Shown here in pieces: positions 8,436 to 16,056 of a DNA stretch of 64,000 nucleotides; the stretch's first letter is position 1, and each line of letters begins with the position of its first letter. The notes beneath the pieces were generated by a model. That model saw only the letters and a program-made list of their open reading frames with translations. It was not told the origin of the DNA and made no database searches. A program made the position numbers and the translations under genes. This DNA is from Mycobacterium sp. ENV421. GTDB lineage: Bacteria > Actinomycetota > Actinomycetes > Mycobacteriales > Mycobacteriaceae. The stretch is from assembly GCF_002887815.1 (NCBI RefSeq), contig NZ_PDHO01000006.1, positions 186,001-250,000 of the forward strand, written 5' to 3'.

Positions 8436-9725
8436 GTGGGTCGCTCGCGCATGACACCGAACGTGGGGACGAGCCATGCCTACGACGACGGCACGCGGCG
8501 AACCGAGATCTTGCAGACCGCGGCCTCGATCATCGCGACGTCCGGCCTGCGCACGTCCTTGCAGGAGATCGCTGACGCGGCAGGCATTCTTCCCGGCAGC
8601 CTGTACCACCACTTCGATTCCAAAGAAGCGATCCTTGTCGAGTTGCTGCACCGCTATCACGAAGACCTGGACCGGATCGCCGACGAGGCGCAGAGCCGTC
8701 TCAACGATCCCGACTTCCACCCGGCCTTCGACCAGATCGCCGACCTCTGCAAGGCGATCGCGCAGTGCTCGGTCACCCATCGCGCGGCTCTGCAGATGTC
8801 GTTCTACGAGGGCCCCAGTTCGAATCACGAGCTGACCGTCCTGGCGGCGCGCCGCCCTGCCGCTCTGCTGCAGTCGATGCTGGAAACCCTTCGGGCAGCG
8901 CGCTGGAGCGGCTATCTGAGATCCGATGTGGACCTGGCCGTGCTGGCCGAGCGGATCGTGCAGACGATGCTGCAGATCGGGCTCGATGTCATACGCGGCA
9001 ACGCAAGCTCCGACAAGTCGGCGGCGCTGCTGTGCCGAATCCTCCTCGAGGGGCTGGCTGCCGGCTCACCGACCGACGAACAACTGGATGCGTCCGCGGC
9101 GTTCCTGGCCGCCGACGCGGTCGTCCGGTCCTGGGCCGATGGCGCCGACGCTGAGGCCGACGACAAGGCGGCCCACGTACGCGCCATCGCCAGAACCGAA
9201 TTCGGCAAGAAGGGCTACGAGGTCACGACCGTCCGCGACATCGCATCGGCGGCCGGCATGGGCACCGGGACGGTGTACCGATTGATCGGGTCCAAGGACC
9301 AGCTGCTGGCGGCGATCATGCAGTCGTTCGGCGAGAAGGTCGCCATGGGGTGGTCGGAGGTCTTGGCGTCGGACTCCTCCAGCGTCGAGAAGTTGGACGC
9401 CCTGAGCTGGATCAACACCAATGCGATGGACCGCTTCGCCGACGAGTTCCGGATTCAGCTGGCCTGGATGCGGCAGTCTCCTCCGGACACGCCCAATCCG
9501 GGATGGCTGTTCACCAAGCGGGTGCGTCAGATGAAAGCCTTGCTCTCCGAAGGCATCAAGTCCGGCGAGATCAGCATCGACAGCCCGTCCAACGATCTGC
9601 TGGCTCGCTCGGTGATCTGCGTCGGCTGGATTCCCGAGAGCATCCTTCGCGAGGTCGGCACGCGGGCCGCACTGTTGTGTGTGCGCGACACATCACTTCG
9701 CGGCGTCGTCGTCACGCGGTCGTAG
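8436..9725 (+). CDS. Tandem-domain TetR family transcriptional regulator
   Basis: A 429-residue protein with two complete TetR repressor units in one chain. The first helix-turn-helix is at about residues 23-70 (TSLQEIADAAGILPGSLYHHFDSKEAIL) with its ligand domain to about 230. The second helix-turn-helix is at about residues 245-295 (TTVRDIASAAGMGTGTVYRLIGSKDQLL), again with a ligand domain. Ordinary TetR proteins are about 200 residues and dimerise, so this would be a built-in pseudo-dimer with two different recognition helices and two pockets. The start GTG at 8436 is preceded by GGAGGAG. It is convergent to the P450 operon and probably controls it and itself. Confidence 0.88.
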   Translation: MGRSRMTPNVGTSHAYDDGTRRTEILQTAASIIATSGLRTSLQEIADAAGILPGSLYHHFDSKEAILVELLHRYHEDLDRIADEAQSRLNDPDFHPAFDQIADLCKAIAQCSVTHRAALQMSFYEGPSSNHELTVLAARRPAALLQSMLETLRAARWSGYLRSDVDLAVLAERIVQTMLQIGLDVIRGNASSDKSAALLCRILLEGLAAGSPTDEQLDASAAFLAADAVVRSWADGADAEADDKAAHVRAIARTEFGKKGYEVTTVRDIASAAGMGTGTVYRLIGSKDQLLAAIMQSFGEKVAMGWSEVLASDSSSVEKLDALSWINTNAMDRFADEFRIQLAWMRQSPPDTPNPGWLFTKRVRQMKALLSEGIKSGEISIDSPSNDLLARSVICVGWIPESILREVGTRAALLCVRDTSLRGVVVTRS

Positions 9726-9732
9726 GTTCGCT

Positions 9733-9774
9733 CGACACTGTCGTTATCGCGCGAAGTTGCGAGTAACGGTGTCG
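9733..9774. terminator. Imperfect stem-loop between the TetR gene and the P450 gene
   Basis: CGACAC and CGTTA on the left (three-base bulge between them) pair with TAACGGTGTCG on the right, around a loop with further GCG/CGC pairing. It occupies the 79-base gap between two convergent genes. It lacks a long T run and is called mainly from position and symmetry. Confidence 0.45.
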
Positions 9775-9804
9775 ATAACTACAGCCCGAACAGGGCACGC
9801 CTCG

Positions 9805-11019
9805 CTACTGCGGATCGAAGAGCACCGGCAACGACGTCGGCGACCGGAAGATCTGTCCGCGAATGTGCGGGTCGTCCCCGTCCGGGTCCATCCGCAGATT
9901 CGGCAGGCGGTCCAGCAGAAGGTTTACGGCGGTGCGCATTTCGAGCCGAGCGAGGTGCATGCCCAGGCATACATGCACGCCGTATCCCCAGCCGAGGCTA
10001 CTGCGCTGCTCACGGAAGATGTCGAACCTATCGGGATCCGGCCAACGGTCCTCCTGCCGGTTCGCCGCCCCCAACATCGGCATCACCGACGCACCCGCCG
10101 GAATCGGCACCCCACCCAGTTCGGTGTCGCGGGTGGCGACCCGAGTGATGGTGAGCAGCGGCGGATTCCACCGCACCCCCTCCTCGATGGCCTGAGGCAG
10201 CAGCGACCGATCAGTGCGCACCGCGTCGAGCTGAGCGGGGTCGGACAGCAAGGCGAACAACAGATTGCCGAGCGATCGGTACGTCGTCTCGACGCCGGCA
10301 GGCAGCAGCAGTCGCAGAAACGAGAAGATCTCCTCGTCCGCCAGCTTCGCCCCGTCGATCTCGGCGGCGGCCAGCAAGCTGATCAGATCGTCGCGCGGCT
10401 CGGCACGGCGTGCCTCGAGGATTGGCCGGTAATACTCCACCAACGCCGCCGACGCCGCCAGTCCCCGTTCGGGATTCATGATCCAACTCAGCAGTGAGAT
10501 CGACCAGCGCTGAAACTGGGGGTAGTCCTCCTCGGGCAGCCCCAGCAGTCCGGCGATGATCCGGCTCGGATACGTGAAGGTGAATTCTTTCACCAGATCC
10601 GCCTTGCCATTCGCGGCGAAGGCGTCGATAAGCTCGTCACCCACCCGCGCGACCAGTTCGTCTTGGAAGCGCGCCAGCGACTTCTGGGAGAAGGCCTTCG
10701 AGATCAGCGCCCGCAACCGGCCGTGCACGGGTTCATCCATGCCGAGCATCACCCCCTCGCCCAGTACCGGGCCGAAGGCCGCGATCACCCCGGCCGACGA
10801 GAACGTCTCGTTGTCGCGCAGCATCTGCTGCGCCTCCTCGAAGCGGTACACGATGAACACGGGTAAACCGGCTTCCCCGGGCATCGACGACCCTTCGATG
10901 CGCTGAACCGGCTCTTCTCGACGCAGCCGGGCCAGCTCCGGAAACGGATCGCGCACGTTGCCGGACACGACATCGTCGAACGAACCGAAGTCGTCGAGGT
11001 CGTCGAAGAGTTGTTCCAT
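9805..11019 (-). CDS. Cytochrome P450
   Basis: A soluble heme monooxygenase of 404 residues, the usual bacterial size. Visible landmarks are the I-helix LLLPAGVETTYRSLG (AGxET rather than the common AGxDT), the K-helix ExxR in EEGVRWNPP, and the heme loop WGYGVHVCLGMHLA with the proximal Cys. The loop starts with Trp where most P450s have Phe. The substrate cannot be told. It needs a ferredoxin and reductase, and none is encoded nearby. It is the last gene of a minus-strand operon after the AveC-like gene (27-base gap), with AGGAGCC before its ATG. From its place it probably oxidises a lipid or terpenoid-like compound handled by the AveC-like protein; that is inference. Confidence 0.95.
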   Translation of the reverse strand: MEQLFDDLDDFGSFDDVVSGNVRDPFPELARLRREEPVQRIEGSSMPGEAGLPVFIVYRFEEAQQMLRDNETFSSAGVIAAFGPVLGEGVMLGMDEPVHGRLRALISKAFSQKSLARFQDELVARVGDELIDAFAANGKADLVKEFTFTYPSRIIAGLLGLPEEDYPQFQRWSISLLSWIMNPERGLAASAALVEYYRPILEARRAEPRDDLISLLAAAEIDGAKLADEEIFSFLRLLLPAGVETTYRSLGNLLFALLSDPAQLDAVRTDRSLLPQAIEEGVRWNPPLLTITRVATRDTELGGVPIPAGASVMPMLGAANRQEDRWPDPDRFDIFREQRSSLGWGYGVHVCLGMHLARLEMRTAVNLLLDRLPNLRMDPDGDDPHIRGQIFRSPTSLPVLFDPQ

Positions 11020-11046
11020 ACCGGGCTCCTAGATTGGGATTCGTGG

Positions 11047-12174
11047 TCAGCCGGCGGGATTCGCCGGGGCGCAGGCGCCGTCACCAGGCGGTGGGGGCGT
11101 CACATCGGGGCGACCGTCGGGCAGGCCCTGCTGCCAGGTGGACCACTTGCCCACCGAGAACGGGCCTTGCGCCCCCGCCTTCTCGTAGTTGCCCTGCGGG
11201 TCGTAAACCTTGGCCTCGGGGTAGGGCCACGGGCACGCGACGGAGGTGGCGGCGCCGCTGGCCTTGATCACCCAGAACCAGCTGCCGTACGCGAAATACG
11301 CGACGTTGATGATCGCGAACATCACCAGGAAGGTGCCCAGGACCGGCCGGGCCGGGAAGATGCGGGCCCTGGCCGCGAGCTTCTCCGCGACCGACTTCCC
11401 GGTGTCGTCGCGGTAGACCAGGATGGCCGCCGGGATCATCACGAAGGTCACCGACAACGACTCCCAGAGCAGCGGGAATTGGAATGTGCTGCCGGGGAAC
11501 AAGGTTCCGAACGGGATCGCCTGCGAGTAGATGTACAACCCGGTCCGGACCAGGCTGATCTCCAGCATCGCGTCGAAGACGAACCCGATCACCAGTACCA
11601 GGGCGCCGAGGCTGATCAGCGGGTGCCGGCTGACGTACGCCGCGGGTCCGTACTTGGCCTGCAGCTTGCGCAAGATCCAGATCGCCGGAAAGTACGGCCC
11701 GAAATAGAACGTGACGTAGCCGAACACGATGAAGGGCTCCACGGTCGGCGACATCATGATCAGGTACCAGGATTCCGGCCAGTGCACCAAGGCCGGGTTG
11801 TACACCGCGTACGGCGACCAGTTCATGATCGGGTCCTGCCACACGATGAGCGTCGTGCACAGCACCATCAGCAGCACGGGGCTGCCCGGGTTCTTGCGCC
11901 AGCCGCGGATGAAGACGACGGTGAGCGCCGCGACCATCAGCGCGGCACCGATCTGCGGCACCAGCTGCCAGTGGTCCCAGCCGTTGAGGAACTCGACGGG
12001 GCGGGGCCGGCCCTCGACGTTGGGGTTGGCCACCCGCGGGTCGACGTGGGTACGCCCGACTGCCGCGAACACGCCGAGAAAGCCGAGCCAGGCGACCAAC
12101 GAGATCACTCGGCCCCAGTTCGGCCCGGTGCGAACGGTTACCGTGGGTGTCGGTACGAATTCCTGGGCTGTCAT
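11047..12174 (-). CDS. Spirocyclase AveC-like membrane protein
   Basis: A 375-residue polytopic protein with about seven hydrophobic segments (for example VISLVAWLGFLGVFAAVG, LISLGALVLVIGFVFDAML and LGTFLVMFAIINVAYFAYG). It has conserved polar-aromatic loops such as WQDPIMNWSPYAVYNP. This is the pattern of the AveC-like family, named after the avermectin dehydratase/spirocyclase; mycobacterial members are uncharacterised. ATG at 12174 follows the stop of the upstream gene by four bases, so the two are co-translated. A proline-rich, Cys-containing tail (DVTPPPPGDGACAP) ends the protein. With the P450 next to it, it may act on or sense a hydrophobic substrate in the membrane. Confidence 0.75.
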   Translation of the reverse strand: MTAQEFVPTPTVTVRTGPNWGRVISLVAWLGFLGVFAAVGRTHVDPRVANPNVEGRPRPVEFLNGWDHWQLVPQIGAALMVAALTVVFIRGWRKNPGSPVLLMVLCTTLIVWQDPIMNWSPYAVYNPALVHWPESWYLIMMSPTVEPFIVFGYVTFYFGPYFPAIWILRKLQAKYGPAAYVSRHPLISLGALVLVIGFVFDAMLEISLVRTGLYIYSQAIPFGTLFPGSTFQFPLLWESLSVTFVMIPAAILVYRDDTGKSVAEKLAARARIFPARPVLGTFLVMFAIINVAYFAYGSWFWVIKASGAATSVACPWPYPEAKVYDPQGNYEKAGAQGPFSVGKWSTWQQGLPDGRPDVTPPPPGDGACAPANPAG

Positions 12175-12178
12175 CGGA

Positions 12179-13297
12179 TCAGTCCTCCGCACCGAAGCGA
12201 TCCACCAGATGCGAGTTGATGCCGTCGGCATCGAGCGTGCGCGCCACCAGGTAGCCGGCTCCCATCCACGCGCGACGCGTCCATTTGCCGAGCGACACCC
12301 GGGTTCCCGGCGCACCGGAGGCGGCCGGCAACATCTTCACCCGCTCGAGTGCCTCCTTCACACCCCGGGGGCTCAGCGGGTGCGAGTCCGCGAACGCACG
12401 CACCAGCGTCGCGGCCACGTCATGGTTGACCACCGTGACGCAATACTCGGGCCGGCTGCCGTCGTAGCGCCCGGCGTAGCGGTCCAGCCACGCCTGCCCG
12501 ATCGGGTTGCCCTCGTCGTACTGGTCGACTCCGATCCAACCCATGAAGGCGTTCCACATGATCGGGTTGACCCAGGCGTTCTGAAAGGCGGTGGTGGTAA
12601 ACCGCGGCGGATCCCAACCGAGCGCCTCCAGCGCCGGGTTGACGAAGACGATCCCGAACCCGAACCCCAGGTGCACGATGGCTTCCGCCTTCGCCTCGTG
12701 CAGCGAGCGGACCGCCTCGTCGACATCCTGCGCCGTCTGAGCGATGGCAGCTTCGGCGGCGATGCGAATACCCTTGCGGCGACATGCACTTCGAAGGTTC
12801 TTCAGATAACTTTCGCCGATCAGGCTTTGTTCGACCAAAACACCGATCTGGGTCAGACCGCGCTTGGCGACGAGATCAGCGATGAAGATCGGTTCGTCGG
12901 TCATCGAGCCCTGCGGAAACGCGAACGTCCACTCCCCCAACCAATCGTCGGTGCCGGTGACGCTGATAGCGGGAACCTTGAAGCGGTCTTCGATCGCCTC
13001 GCGCAGTGGCACACAGTTGTCGGTGATATTGGGCCCGAACACCACCAGGGCGCCGTCGTCGACGAGCTCGGCATAGGCGTCGATCACTGCCTTCACACTG
13101 CCTTTGGGCAGGCCCTCGACTTCTTTGTAGATCATCTGCACGGGCCGATCGATGACACCGTCGGCGATGGCTTCCTCGAAAACCAGCTCGAAGCACCGGG
13201 TGAAGGACGACAGGAGTTCGTCCGGGAAGCCCGGAGGCAACGTGAAGTCCATCAGGTAGCCGACCTTGATCGGCTCGGCGGTGCTCTCGTAGGACAT
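12179..13297 (-). CDS. Type 1 periplasmic-binding-fold protein without signal peptide
   Basis: A 372-residue Leu/Ile/Val-binding or amide-receptor type protein (two alpha/beta lobes; IKVGYLMDFTLPPGF at the start, ALVVFGPNITDNCVP and ISVTGTDDW in lobe one). Transport-associated members carry a signal peptide or lipobox. This one begins MSYESTAEPIKVGYL, directly at the first beta strand, so it is predicted to be cytoplasmic. No permease or ATPase of an ABC importer is near. A cytoplasmic sensor role like AmiC of Pseudomonas is therefore more likely than transport, although this is inference. It sits between the MoxR and AveC-like genes in one operon. Confidence 0.8.
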   Translation of the reverse strand: MSYESTAEPIKVGYLMDFTLPPGFPDELLSSFTRCFELVFEEAIADGVIDRPVQMIYKEVEGLPKGSVKAVIDAYAELVDDGALVVFGPNITDNCVPLREAIEDRFKVPAISVTGTDDWLGEWTFAFPQGSMTDEPIFIADLVAKRGLTQIGVLVEQSLIGESYLKNLRSACRRKGIRIAAEAAIAQTAQDVDEAVRSLHEAKAEAIVHLGFGFGIVFVNPALEALGWDPPRFTTTAFQNAWVNPIMWNAFMGWIGVDQYDEGNPIGQAWLDRYAGRYDGSRPEYCVTVVNHDVAATLVRAFADSHPLSPRGVKEALERVKMLPAASGAPGTRVSLGKWTRRAWMGAGYLVARTLDADGINSHLVDRFGAED

Positions 13298-13310
13298 TGA
13301 CGTCTCCTGG

Positions 13311-14154
13311 TCAGGCCGGAGCGGCGAGGTAGATGTCGATCATTTCGGCAAGCCCGCGACTGACGACCGCATCGTCGGTCAGCGGTCCCGCGATCGCGGC
13401 GAGCGCCGCATCGCGCATCGGTAACCCTTCGGCGACCAGCCGTCCCGCCGCGATCAGCACCCGCGTCGATGCCACCTCGCGGAGTCCGCCGGTCTCCAGG
13501 CGGCGTACCGCGTGGCCGAACCGCACCAGTTCAGCTGCCACCGAACGGCCGACGCCGGCCTCCCGGGTCACGATCTCCTCCTCGACTTCGGCTGTGGGGA
13601 AACTGAAGTCGATCGCAACCATGCGCTGACGAGTTGAGTCCTTCAGATCCTTCAGCACACTCTGATAGCCCGGGTTGTAGGAGACGACCAGCCCGAAGCC
13701 GGCCGCCGCGTCGAGCGTCACGCCGAGCCGTTCGATAGGGAGCTGGCGGCGGTGATCGGCGAGTGGGTGCAGGACCACCGTCGTGTCCTGGCGGGCCTCG
13801 ACCACCTCGTCGAGGTAGCAGATCGCCCCCTCGCGCACCGCGCGGGTCAGCGGCCCGTCGACCCATACCGTCTCGTCACCGCGCAGCAGATAGCGGCCGA
13901 CCAGATCGGCGGTGGTCAGGTCGTCGTGGCACGCCACGGTGATCAGCGGGCGGCCGAGGTCGTGGGCCATCGCCTCGACGAACCGGGTCTTGCCACAGCC
14001 CGTGGGACCTTTCAACAGCAGCGAAAGCCCCTGCCGATAGGCCGCTTTGAAGACGGCCTCCTCGTTGCCGAGCGCCTGGTAGTACGGACGCTCGCCGCCG
14101 GGGAGACAGGTGGCACCGTTGCGGTTGCTCGAGCTCGCCCGGGAGCTGTGGCAT
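13311..14154 (-). CDS. MoxR/CbbQ/NorQ-type AAA+ ATPase, with a probable frameshift near its start
   Basis: The body is a CbbQ/NirQ/NorQ ATPase: Walker A GPTGCGKT, Walker B AICYLDEVVEA, a sensor-type VVSYNPGYQ and a C-terminal lid. These ATPases pair with a VWA protein to remodel or insert cofactors into metalloenzymes such as Rubisco or nitric oxide reductase. The only good start, ATG at 14154 (preceded by GGAAGGAAAG and a promoter), opens frame MPQLPGELEQPQ. The conserved frame, beginning NGATCLPGGERPYYQALG, is one base out of step and has no ATG, GTG or TTG upstream until inside the VWA gene. The two frames are expected to be joined around 14100-14130, so there is either a real frameshift or a sequence error. 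Confidence 0.75.
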
Positions 14155-14191
14155 GACGTTCTTTCCTTCCCCGCCGTTCTGCGGTGTAGGC

Positions 14192-14221
14192 AGCCTATCG
14201 CGGAACAGATGTTTGTTTCAA
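14192..14221 (-). promoter_or_regulatory. Promoter of the MoxR gene with shared box
   Basis: On the minus strand TTGAAA (14221-14216), an 18-base spacer and TAGGCT (14197-14192) form a promoter just past the VWA stop codon. The spacer contains AAACATCTGTTCC, matching the AAATATCTGTTCC in the spacer of the promoter at 15948-15976. The start of transcription would lie about 30 bases before the ATG at 14154. Confidence 0.55.
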
Positions 14222-15909
14222 GCGCGTGCCGCCGGCACCCGTCGCCGGGCCTCAGCTGCGCGGACGGCTGACCGGAACAGCGGTCCGACCACACCGTGAA
14301 GCTGTTCCGGACGGCTCACCACCGCATGGGCAGCGCTGCCGAAGACGCGACGAAGCTCGGCTGAATCGACGCTCGCACCCACCGTCAGACACACACACCC
14401 CGTACCGCTGCGACGCGCCTCGGTCAGTGCCCGGCGCGCGTCGGCGGCGCCGTAGCCGCGCTCGTAACCGTGGTCGTAGGCAAGGCCGTCCGACAACACG
14501 ACGAGTAGGCGTCGCGGCGTTCCGCCCCGCTCCTCGAGCACCCTTGTGCCGTGCCGGATGGCGGCCCCGAGGCGCGAATACGCCACCGGTTCAACGCTGT
14601 TGAGCGTGCGCAGCACTCGGGTGTCCAGATGGTCGTCCATGCGTTTGATCGGCATCACGTTCACTGCGTTGCGGCCCTGAGAGTTGTAGGCGTACAACGC
14701 AACACGATCACCTAGGTCGTTCAGCGCCACGACCAGATCGGCGGCGGCGCGGCATTGCTGTTCATGGACTGTCTTGCCCAGCGTCCCGGCCTCCGCCGAC
14801 GAACCCGATACGTCGAGCAACACCAGCACCGACAGGTTGCGGCGGCGGCGCAGGCTGTCCAGATACACCGATTCATCGGGCACCGATCCGGCCCGCACCT
14901 CCACACGTGCGGATACAGCGGCATCGATGTCGATCTCATCGCCTTGGGGCTGCCGGTGCCGGCGACGCAGACCCATGCCGAGGCGCGCGAGCGGGCGGCG
15001 AAGCGCGACGGCATCGGCGATGGCCGCCGAAGCATCGGGCTCCACCCGGGGTTCGACCTCGCGGACCGTGCACCAGTTCGGGCGGTACCGCATGTGGTTG
15101 ACGTCCCACTCCGGATAGGTCATTCCGCTCGCATCAGCGTCCGCCCCGTCTTCGGTCGCCGCTGACGCGGTCGAGGACACGACGTGGGCGCCTCGCGTGG
15201 ACACGTTGGCGCGATGCGTCGGTGAGTCCGCGCCCGGGGGTCCACCGCCAGAACTGCCGGCACGGGTGGACGACAGCATCTTCTTCAACCACTTCCCGAT
15301 GAACCCGCCACCACCGACCGGACTGGAAAAGAGGTCGGGACCGTCTGCCGCCGTGATCAATTCACCGTCGTCGAGTGCCTCGATTTCCGCCGCGCCATCC
15401 CGTCTCGGGATGTGGCCGACCGAGTCATGGTCGGTTGCCTTGGCCCCACGCCTGATCGTCTCGAGTACCTGCTTCGGCCGGATCTCCCCGAAATGCGCAG
15501 GCGCTTCGGCAATCGGCGCCGAACCTCTCGCGATCGCCAGTGACTCCGAGGCCGATTGGCTGCCGCCCGCGACTGCAGGTGTAGCCGGCGACGCCAGCGC
15601 GCCCGGCAGTACGTCGGCGTTTGCCAGCACCGCGCGGCGCCCCTCGACGGCCAGGTACCGAGCTACCAGCCGGGTCTTGCGACCCAGCGCTCGGACGATC
15701 TCCGCATCGAGACTGCCCGCCGCGATGAGCGATGCTTGCACGGCGATGGCGTCGATGATCGCGCACCGGTCGCCGCCGGGATTGACGAAGATGCGCTGGC
15801 CGTCGGTCCACGACGGCGAGCCGGGCTCGGCGGGCGCCACCACCACGGTGCGCCCCGCCAGAGCCGATGCCATGACGGCCAGCCGGGCGAGTCGCTCGTT
15901 GTCCACCAC
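14218..15909 (-). CDS. VWA-domain protein, CbbO/NorD-like partner of the MoxR ATPase
   Basis: A 563-residue protein with a C-terminal von Willebrand factor A domain (about residues 350-540). The metal-ion-dependent adhesion site is DVSGSS near residue 365, followed by a conserved VVLSDG strand, both usual in NorD/CbbO proteins. The N-terminal third resembles the CobT/CbbO helical region, and the middle (residues about 190-300) is low-complexity. VWA plus MoxR pairs act as cofactor-insertion or activation chaperones for a metalloenzyme encoded nearby. The start is GTG at 15909, with GGAGG six bases upstream; 15906 is an alternative. The client here is unknown, with the P450 or AveC-like protein as candidates. 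Confidence 0.85.
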   Translation of the reverse strand: MVDNERLARLAVMASALAGRTVVVAPAEPGSPSWTDGQRIFVNPGGDRCAIIDAIAVQASLIAAGSLDAEIVRALGRKTRLVARYLAVEGRRAVLANADVLPGALASPATPAVAGGSQSASESLAIARGSAPIAEAPAHFGEIRPKQVLETIRRGAKATDHDSVGHIPRRDGAAEIEALDDGELITAADGPDLFSSPVGGGGFIGKWLKKMLSSTRAGSSGGGPPGADSPTHRANVSTRGAHVVSSTASAATEDGADADASGMTYPEWDVNHMRYRPNWCTVREVEPRVEPDASAAIADAVALRRPLARLGMGLRRRHRQPQGDEIDIDAAVSARVEVRAGSVPDESVYLDSLRRRRNLSVLVLLDVSGSSAEAGTLGKTVHEQQCRAAADLVVALNDLGDRVALYAYNSQGRNAVNVMPIKRMDDHLDTRVLRTLNSVEPVAYSRLGAAIRHGTRVLEERGGTPRRLLVVLSDGLAYDHGYERGYGAADARRALTEARRSGTGCVCLTVGASVDSAELRRVFGSAAHAVVSRPEQLHGVVGPLFRSAVRAAEARRRVPAARA

Positions 15910-15947
15910 CGAGCACCTCCGTCCTTCCGGACCGGTCGTTGGCCTCG

Positions 15948-15986
15948 TTGACCAAATATCTGTTCCACCGTAGGGTTCGATCGAAC
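15948..15986 (+). promoter_or_regulatory. SDR-gene promoter with palindromic operator
   Basis: TTGACC (15948-15953), a 17-base spacer and TAGGGT (15971-15976) give a near-ideal housekeeping promoter reading toward the SDR gene at 16057. The spacer holds the box ACCAAATATCTGTTCCA that recurs before the TetR gene and the MoxR gene. A 12-base palindrome, GTTCGATCGAAC (15975-15986), overlaps the -10 end and start point, where a repressor would block transcription. Confidence 0.6.
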
Positions 15987-16056
15987 AGCAGTCAACTGCC
16001 TGATTACGCGGTGTCGGGGTCGCGGTTATCCGAACCGAATTGACAAGGGTGACGAC

